From: Ectocarpus siliculosus
Taxonomy: Eukaryota > Sar > Phaeophyceae > Ectocarpales > Ectocarpaceae
Length of the DNA stretch: 64,000 bases
Direction of reading: 5' to 3'
Assembly (NCBI GenBank): GCA_000310025.1
Contig: FN649735.1
Coordinates: 1,346,897 to 1,410,896 of the forward strand
Shown here: in pieces, positions 57,931 to 64,000 of the stretch
Position numbering within the stretch: the stretch's first letter is position 1
Layout: every line of letters starts with the position of its first letter
Made by a program: the position numbers and the translations under genes
The notes under the pieces: model-generated
Database searches by the model: none
What the model was told of the DNA's origin: nothing
Seen by the model: the letters and a program-made list of their open reading frames with translations, nothing else

Positions 57931-58232
57931 GCCCCGGTGGTCTAGTTGGTATCTTCGAAACCTTCTATTAGAGGTCAGGTAAGGGGTTCGAATCCCGGCG
58001 TAAGCGAGCTTTTTTCTTGGAAAGTGAGTTTTTCTCTCGCTTCCGCTCCTGGCCTAGTGGATAGCGCTAGTTCGTGTGTACACAGAGAGAAGAGAGTGCT
58101 GAACTCTTCTCGCATTAAAAATCGAAGGCAAAGTACCGAAGGAGGGGAGGGTAGAGAGGGGCTCTTCTGTGTGACCACGGGTTGGAGTAAACGGCACTAG
58201 TGCTGTGAGCGCTGATTTGAAAAAAAGACAAA
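57931..58232 (+). mobile_element. tRNA-derived SINE, copy 2
   Basis: Starts GCCCCGGTGGTCTAGTTGGT (box A inside). Box B GGGGTTCGAATCCCGG is intact about 55 bases on, then the same body as copy 1, ending GCGCTGATTTGAAAAAAAGA. It still has a plausible polymerase III promoter. The box A and B spacing is tRNA-like, but the acceptor stem is not closed and a long body follows, so it is a SINE and not a tRNA gene. Confidence 0.82.
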
Positions 58233-60257
58233 AACAAATCGTGATCTGTAGGACGTACGTACGCGAGCTATGTAGCTCATCCTTCACATCATATTACAGT
58301 AGGAAAGCATACCCCCATCACCCGTGTCCTTCAGACCACCTTCTGTGGGAGAAATACTCGTATGCATACCCGTGCAACGTGTGATAACAAATATTCGGAG
58401 GCTTGGTAATCTGTGAGGGGGGTATCTTGTGCGACCCGTGTGATATTCCACACTCAGAGGGGATGTGGTGAATATGGGGTTTGATAGTGTCATCCGTGAG
58501 ATGAAATGCGCCCAGGGAGTGATAACGAGGTGGTGTGTTATCATCACGAGGTGTGATAACGTGACACGTATCATGTGCGCGCGCCTCAGCAGCACGGCCG
58601 GTGGCAGGCACAACGGGTGCTACGGGAGTCTCAGGGGCTAGTGATATTGGACGTCGCTGGTACCTACTGTATCATCTTATGGACGATGATATATATATCT
58701 AACAGTTGAAGTTGAATCGTATCCATGCAGCAGCTGCCAATGTATGTGTTTCAGAATGTTGACCAAAGACCTTCCTTCACCGAAGAACTTACCACGCAAC
58801 CTTTTTATGCCATGCTCTTCATTTGCCACCCTATCCAAGGTCTGGAGACTCCAATCGCTATGAGAGCCCTACTAGGTGAGTCCCTTTATGGTGTGGGCGA
58901 CGGCGGCTCTGACGGACGACTGTTTGTGATGTGCCAAGCAAGCGCAAAGCGTTTTTTCGGATTACTGTGGAGACGGTAGAGTCCATTCTACAGACCACGT
59001 GCAATCTGCCGGCATTCCATAAATATGTTGTGGTTTCGGCTGCATGAGTATTATCGCATTCTGTTCCTGAAAAATACATGAGCGGAGGAAAAATGGATAG
59101 AGAGGTATGTGGTCCTGAAGGCAGTGCCCCGTGAGATCGCAATATTCCAGACAACGCCTCACAGGATACTTTCTCTGTTGGGGCGGACCTGTCCATCCGA
59201 CACATCAACATCGTCTCCAGCAACACGTACTTCCAAGTGCGCTCGACGCTGACGAACCAGTTTACACTGTTGAAGGGAAGCGTATGGATGTGTACGCTAG
59301 ACTATTATTCTACAAGGAAGGTCGATGAGGGTAGCATGATCCCTCTACATATGCGCTCACTCGGTGCCTCCAGCAAAGCGTTCGGCTATTTCGGGATTTG
59401 ATAAGTCAATCGTCAACCCTTGAATGCATTTGAACATGGTCTGGAACCACGAAATGAATGAACCGCAGATAGATTCAAAACACTCCACATGCATTTTGCA
59501 GATTCTGTCCGCGCTCAGAATGAATCTGTGTTCGGATTTCACTCCAATTCTATGTTTTCCGGTTTCCAGGCTGCTGCCATAGTAGCCAGACCGTCGCACC
59601 ACTGGACCTTAGCTCTCTATTGCTGATGATCTTCGACCCGGGTAGCAGAGTGTACCCACGAGATAGCGAGCTTTGGAACAATCAGGTTGGCAACGTTCGA
59701 CAACCTACGGATAATTGCGCAGTATCCTTTGAATAGGAAGTGCTCTAATGAACAGGTCGCCATAGGGTAATAATGATCGCATGTCAAATTATCGAATTGT
59801 CAAGCCATGATATATATTGTTGCGTTATAGTACTAATGTCATGTGAGACTTAGCGGATTGCCATGTCCGAAAGTGATTGAAGGCAGTTCAACCCAGGCAT
59901 TTATGTCCACAGGCTACCGACGGTGGGATGATGGTGCACGAACGATTTTGACTGCGATACTGAAAATTCCGTCCCCGAGCAGACCACAACCAAGATCCTT
60001 CGCTCTTGTACACGATCTCGGCGACGAGGATGCTCTTTGCTAGAAGTGATTCTCGACAATTGCTGGGGTTCTAAAGTCGATACCGCGCAATACGATTCAC
60101 ACCTTTTGTTAACAGCGACATGCATGATTGAGGCTACCTGAAGATGACGGCAAGACGAGGGGGGCACCCCGGGATATGGCTCAATCCAGACAGGTCTTAT
60201 GCAGGGAAAACGGGCATCGATACTCATGTGCGGACGGCCGCCAGCTGCGGCTGATGA
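58233..60257. other. Gene-poor, with weak exon-like pieces
   Basis: Two stretches look exon-like but could not be joined. One is 58755-58875 (TTTCAG acceptor, GTGAGT donor, reads NVDQRPSFTEELTT...). The other is 59165-59398 (TCACAG acceptor, reads DTFSVGADLSIRHINIVSSN... to a stop). Their phases do not match each other. Confidence 0.4.
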
Positions 60258-60924
60258 TGTTCCTGTCCAATGGGCTATTTGTACCCACCTGCGGAAAACT
60301 GAGAACAAGGTTCATTTGCCTTCAATAACCATCACCCACCTGCCTGTCTGCCTGCCTGCTGCTCTGAACAGCAATTGACAGCTCGGTGTGGTCTGTAGCC
60401 AGTGTTGAGTAGCTTTGTGCGTGGGTGCCTCGGCGCGGGGTCCCGTAGTGGGAAACAAAAGGTGCCAGCAGCTGGGTACTGCCAACGGTCAAAATGTAGA
60501 AACTATCCGCGGGCGTGAAAGCCCTTCTACGTGGTGGAGCGTGGAAGCTCGTGTATAATATAGTTGTGGCGTGGAAGCCGGGTGGCGTGGTGGCCCTGAT
60601 GTAAAGGTATATGTAGGGACGTGGGAGTCCTGAAGGCGTGGAAGCCGGGTTGGCGTGATAGCCGGAGTATGGGCGTGGAAGCCGGGGTTGGCGTGAGAGC
60701 CGGAAAAAGGACTTGATTATACACAGAAAAAGGAAGTGAGGAACCACAAGCCACGCACACAAATTCCGTTGTAGACACCCATACCCTCAAACCTGCAATA
60801 TGTGATAAAGTTGGTACCACCAAATCTAATCCATAGCAACCATTGAACCCCCAAACTCCCCGCTCCATCTGCTCGGGAAATTCTTGCTCGCAATAATCTG
60901 TTGATGCTGTGAGTACATCCAACA
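60258..60924 (-). repeat. Candidate 3' LTR of the Ty1/copia element
   Basis: On the minus strand, after pol and about 525 bp of 3' sequence, a purine tract GAGTAGGGGGGC is followed by TGTTGGATGTACTC (from 60924 downward), a typical copia LTR start. The other end is uncertain; GGACAGGAACA at 60258 is one possible ACA end. The matching 5' LTR lies outside the window. Confidence 0.45.
60540..60705. repeat. GCGTGGAAGCCGGG minisatellite in the copia LTR
   Basis: Irregular repeats of GGCGTG(G/A)(A/T)AGCCGGG-like words, about 15-30 bp apart, lie inside the candidate LTR. Confidence 0.6.
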
Positions 60925-61130
60925 GCCCCCCTACTCGCTGCATTGGCAAGATTACACCCGGACTCATTTAACTACCTTACACATGCATACCCTCTTATAC
61001 CAAATACCTGAACGCAAGGCTTAGTGATTAACATTCCATCCATCTCATGCTTCGTCTTCGCCAAAACACCATGACCATTAAACCCGAAACAAAACTCGTT
61101 AGAACTCCAACCGGTTTGAAACTCTTCTCC

Positions 61131-61456
61131 TAACCATTAAACCAGAAACACTGCAGAGATTATCCATCGGTCACCCTGGAATTCAACATCGTAGAAAATC
61201 CTCAGAAATAGCAATTCAATAGAATCGCACAAACGCAAAAAAACAAAACAAAAATAAAGACTCCAGGACTGCTCATTTAGAATTTCAATCGGATAGAAAG
61301 TATTCCCAACCAACCATTAAAACAGAAATACCAAATATAATGTCAATCGGCCATTCTTGAATTCAAACTCGTAGAAAATCAACTCCTCATATACTCAAAT
61401 CGAAAGAATCACACAAACAAAAACACAACACAAAAAACTCCGGGACTGCTCAATTT
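61131..61456 (-). repeat. 180-bp-period direct repeat at the 3' end of copia pol
   Basis: Two diverged units begin (T/C)AACCATTAAA at 61131 and 61311 and end GGACTGCTCA(A)TTTA. The second reaches the pol stop codon. A third partial unit is visible at about 61073. Confidence 0.65.
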
Positions 61457-63354
61457 AAGTTCATCACGTAGTCCCTGTGGAACACAAAATCCCTCTCAGG
61501 TAGCGCCTTCGTGAGGAAGTCAGCATGCTGGTACTGCGACGCTACATGAATGATCTCTACCTCCTTCTCATCTACCAGTTGTCTGAGGAAGTGATGCCGC
61601 ACGTCGATGTGCTTCGAGTTGGAATTCGAGATCGGGTGTTTTGCGATCTGGATAGCACCCTCGTTATCCTCGTACAGTGGAATGCACGGCCGCAACTCCT
61701 TCGGCAACATAAAGCGCCAAACCTGCCTCAAAAAAAGAATCTCCTTCCCCATGTCCGCCATCGCCACGTACTCTGCCTGCGTGGTGGACAAAGTCACACA
61801 CTTCTGAGTCTTGGAAAACCATGCTATCGCTCCCCCCGCACACATTACTACTCCCCCTGAAACCGACCTACGATCCGCCGCACGCGAGGCGTAATCCGCG
61901 TCGACGAACGTGATCAAAGAAAACCCTGAAATTGTCCCCTTCTGAAAAGAAATCCCGAAAGAACTAGTCCTAACTGCATATCCTAAGATGCCAAGTGCAG
62001 CCTTCCAGTGGATCAACTTGGGTGCACTACAGTACCTCGCTACTGCCCTCACCGCATTCGCGATATCCGGCCTAGTCAACAAAGCTATCCATAGCAACGA
62101 ACCAATCAGCGCGCGAAATGGGTGCTCTACGCTCGGCTCATTCACATCAAAGTCCCAAAGTCTCCAAGTCGTGGGCAAAGGAATGCTTCCGCCCCACTCC
62201 ACACCATATCTCTCTCCCAACTCCTTGGTGTATGTCTCCTGCGAAATCGTCAATCTACCTGCCTCTCTGTCCCTCTCGTAATAGCAACCAGAGTACCACT
62301 GCAACTCCCCCAGAGACTTCACCGGTACGTAATCGCCCAGGTCCTTCCCAAATTGATCACACCTCTCCTTCGTCCCCACTGCAAAAATATCATCTACGTG
62401 TACTACTAGAATCAACACTACTTCCCCCCCTTCGACTAAGCGAAAAACACATGAATCGGCCATGCACTGCTCGAAACCCAAAGCCAAAAGACACTTCTTC
62501 AGCAACGCGTACCACTCCCTAGATGCCTGCCTCAAACCGTAAAGGCTCTTGTTCAACTGCACAATCTTCCCCGACAACGCACCACATCCTTCCGGCAATC
62601 GCATGAAAATGTCTTCCTTGAGAGGGGCCCTCACAAACGCCTGATCGATATCGAAATGACACAACTCCAAGTCAAGCTCACACGCCAAAGCTGCCAACAT
62701 ACGAACACTAGACGAAGCTACTGTGGGAGCATACAAATCACCAAAGTCAATGTACTCCTTCTGCATATCTCCTCTTGCAACAAGTCTGGTTTTGGCCTTC
62801 GTAGGAAAGCCGAACGCATCTACCTTCCAATCAAACACAAACTTCGACTTGATACAATTACCGATTGGTTGCTAGGGTCCAACAACCTTGAATGCATCTG
62901 CTTCTAGCAACCCAAACACCTCTCTCTTCGTTGCGTCCATGAACTGGGTGCTGTGCACGCTCTCCTTCGCCTCCTTGAATGTCTGGGGAACCCTGAGGTC
63001 CTTGGCGTGGCAGCGCGGCATGTCGGGACGCAGAAGGGGTGGCTCCATCTCAGAGATAGCCGAATCGAGGTCGTCGCGCGTCGCAAGACGCGCCATGAGC
63101 CCGAGCGGAACGCCCCGCTCAGAGGGACCGATCGACCATCCATACCCCACGCGTCCCTTCTCGCCCGTGTCCCCCTTAGGCAGGATGCCCTTGCTTCCTC
63201 CCGCGTCCCCACTCCGAGCTCGCTGCTCCCCTCCGCCCCCCTGCTCATCATCCCCCTCCAATCCTGGCCGGAGCATCGTCTTCCCGTTCATGACTCGCCG
63301 AGCATCCAGCATGGAGAGGAGGACATCTTCGTTCGCCTGAGCCAGCAACCCCAT
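61450..63354 (-). pseudogene. Ty1/copia pol: reverse transcriptase and RNase H with one amber stop
   Basis: Frame open from before 63354 to TGA at 61450-61452, except a TAG at 62874-62872 between ...LLEADAFKVVGP and QPIGNCIKSKFVFDWKVD. The upstream segment (VPQTFKEAKESVHSTQFMDA) is the usual start of copia RT. Downstream: CHFDIDQAFVRAPL (first catalytic Asp), LNKSLYGLRQASREW, VVHVDDIFAVG (VDD pair), then RNase H motifs DADYAS, TQAEYVAMAD, YEDNEGAIQIA and KHIDVRHHFLRQ. All catalytic residues are present, so the single nonsense codon is the only evident lesion in this part and the copy looks fairly young. Confidence 0.88.
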
Positions 63355-63718
63355 GGTGATCTCGGAAGGAGGGAAAGGAGTACTGACGGCCTCGTTTCGG
63401 CAGAGATGGGAACTGCCGGTCCTTCCGAAAGAGTAGAGAGCTGCTGCTGTGACATGGCGCGCGCATCTCCCCTCGTGCGTCCTCGGACCCGAAGGTCTCC
63501 CTTCTCGCCCAGCTGTCTCGAAGCATGGGGCGTCAGGGGCGTGGCGTACCCCGGTGCGGTCGGCGGCGGTCTGGTCAGCCTGGTTTGGCGTGGTTGCGGC
63601 GCTCTTCTTGGCGGGGACTGTTCAGCCTCGATGGGTGAGGACGACCATTCCGGGAGCGGCGGCGATATCGACGACGACGGCGACGACCCAGCAGCGGCAG
63701 CAGCAGCAGAGGACGGAG

Positions 63719-64000
63719 GTGGAGCAGCGGCGGTCCCCATCGCATGCGGCCACGGAAGCGGCGACACGGCGGCACCAGGCGAAGGTGCAGGCCATGACGC
63801 AGGCCCCGGCGGCGGTGGCGACGGTGACGGCCCGGCGGCGGCAGCAGCAGCGGGCGTCGGTGGAGCGGCGGCGGTCCCCGTCACAGGCGGCCACGGGAGC
63901 GGCGACACGGCGGCACCAGGCGAAGGTGCAGGCCATGACGCAGGCCCCGGTGGCGGCGGCGACGGCGACGGCCCGGCGGTGACAGCAGCGGGCGGCGGTG
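63719..64000 (-). repeat. 141-bp tandem repeat in the copia polyprotein linker
   Basis: Two consecutive 141-bp units (63719-63859 and 63860-64000) share GGTGGAGC(A/G)GCGGCGGTCC and GCAGGCCATGACGCAGGCCC. 141 is 47 codons, so the frame is kept on the minus strand (SPLPWP...TGTAAAPP). The array runs into the window end. Confidence 0.85.

Larger units (their letters stand above)
61450..64000 (-). mobile_element. Ty1/copia retrotransposon, 3' half (continues past the window end)
   Basis: The minus-strand polyprotein end shows a Pro/Ala-rich linker, RT and RNase H, followed by a 3' untranslated part and a candidate LTR down to 60258. The gag and integrase parts would lie beyond 64000. Confidence 0.85.

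Noticed and set aside
57931-58000. Functional tRNA gene
   Set aside because: Box A and box B are present, but the acceptor stem does not close and the sequence continues into a 300-bp body shared with a second copy; a SINE fits better.
61131-61456. CRISPR-like direct repeats
   Set aside because: Only two or three diverged 180-bp units in a eukaryotic retrotransposon 3' region; no short identical repeats with unique spacers anywhere in the window.
63400-63982. Plus-strand Gln/Arg/Ala-rich protein at the window end
   Set aside because: Shadow of the 141-bp repeat and copia linker on the minus strand.

Overview
The window looks like nuclear DNA of a multicellular stramenopile, most likely a brown alga of the Ectocarpus type. 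This is inferred from style, not from a database match. Genes are intron-rich, with GT-AG introns of several hundred bases. There is a run of separate 72-75 bp phase-1 exons, each coding one plant-type leucine-rich repeat (LRR), a layout described for brown-algal LRR genes. Low-complexity runs (poly-Ser, poly-Glu, poly-Gln) are common, as is a mix of Ty3, Ty1/copia, LINE and tRNA-derived SINE relics. Two N gaps interrupt the assembly.

Layout. At 0.7-3.0 kb are four LRR exons on +, and at 4.4-6.1 kb a multi-pass membrane protein (+) interrupted by a gap; splice phases allow the two to be one gene. At 8.15-17.9 kb is a large, diverged head-to-head inverted duplication of a gene for an EGF-like, multi-pass membrane protein. 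Each copy carries a different lesion, so both look like pseudogenes. At 18-21.6 kb there are repeats and no convincing gene. At 21.65-23.58 kb (-) is a three-exon single-pass membrane protein with two Notch-type LNR modules. From 23.6 to 30 kb the sequence is essentially gene-free. At 30.0-40.7 kb (-) is a complete seven-exon BUB3 spindle-checkpoint gene, with a first intron of about 4.9 kb and several insertions in other introns. At 41.3-42.3 kb (+) is an unrecognised single-exon gene. At 44.0-48.8 kb (-) is a six-exon DEAD-box-type RNA helicase whose motif II reads DEVD. At 49.8-55.2 kb is a young Ty3/gypsy LTR element, with 341-bp LTRs differing at one position and a 4-bp target duplication. 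Its PBS, gag, protease and RT are missing, but it keeps RNase H, integrase, a chromodomain and a Tudor-like module. From 55 to 60 kb are two tRNA-derived SINE copies and weak gene fragments. From 60.3 kb to the window end (-) is the 3' half of a Ty1/copia element with one amber stop in pol.

How the parts relate. The two clear cellular genes, BUB3 (kinetochore checkpoint) and the helicase (RNA metabolism), are housekeeping genes and not a pathway. The LRR, LNR and EGF genes are surface or receptor-like. No operon, CRISPR array or dedicated new defence system is visible. The most distinctive signal is architectural: local tandem duplications sit on or beside exon ends in several unrelated genes (LRR exon 3, BUB3 exon 3, helicase exon 3, helicase 3' end). 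There are also several informative insertion or empty-site comparisons.
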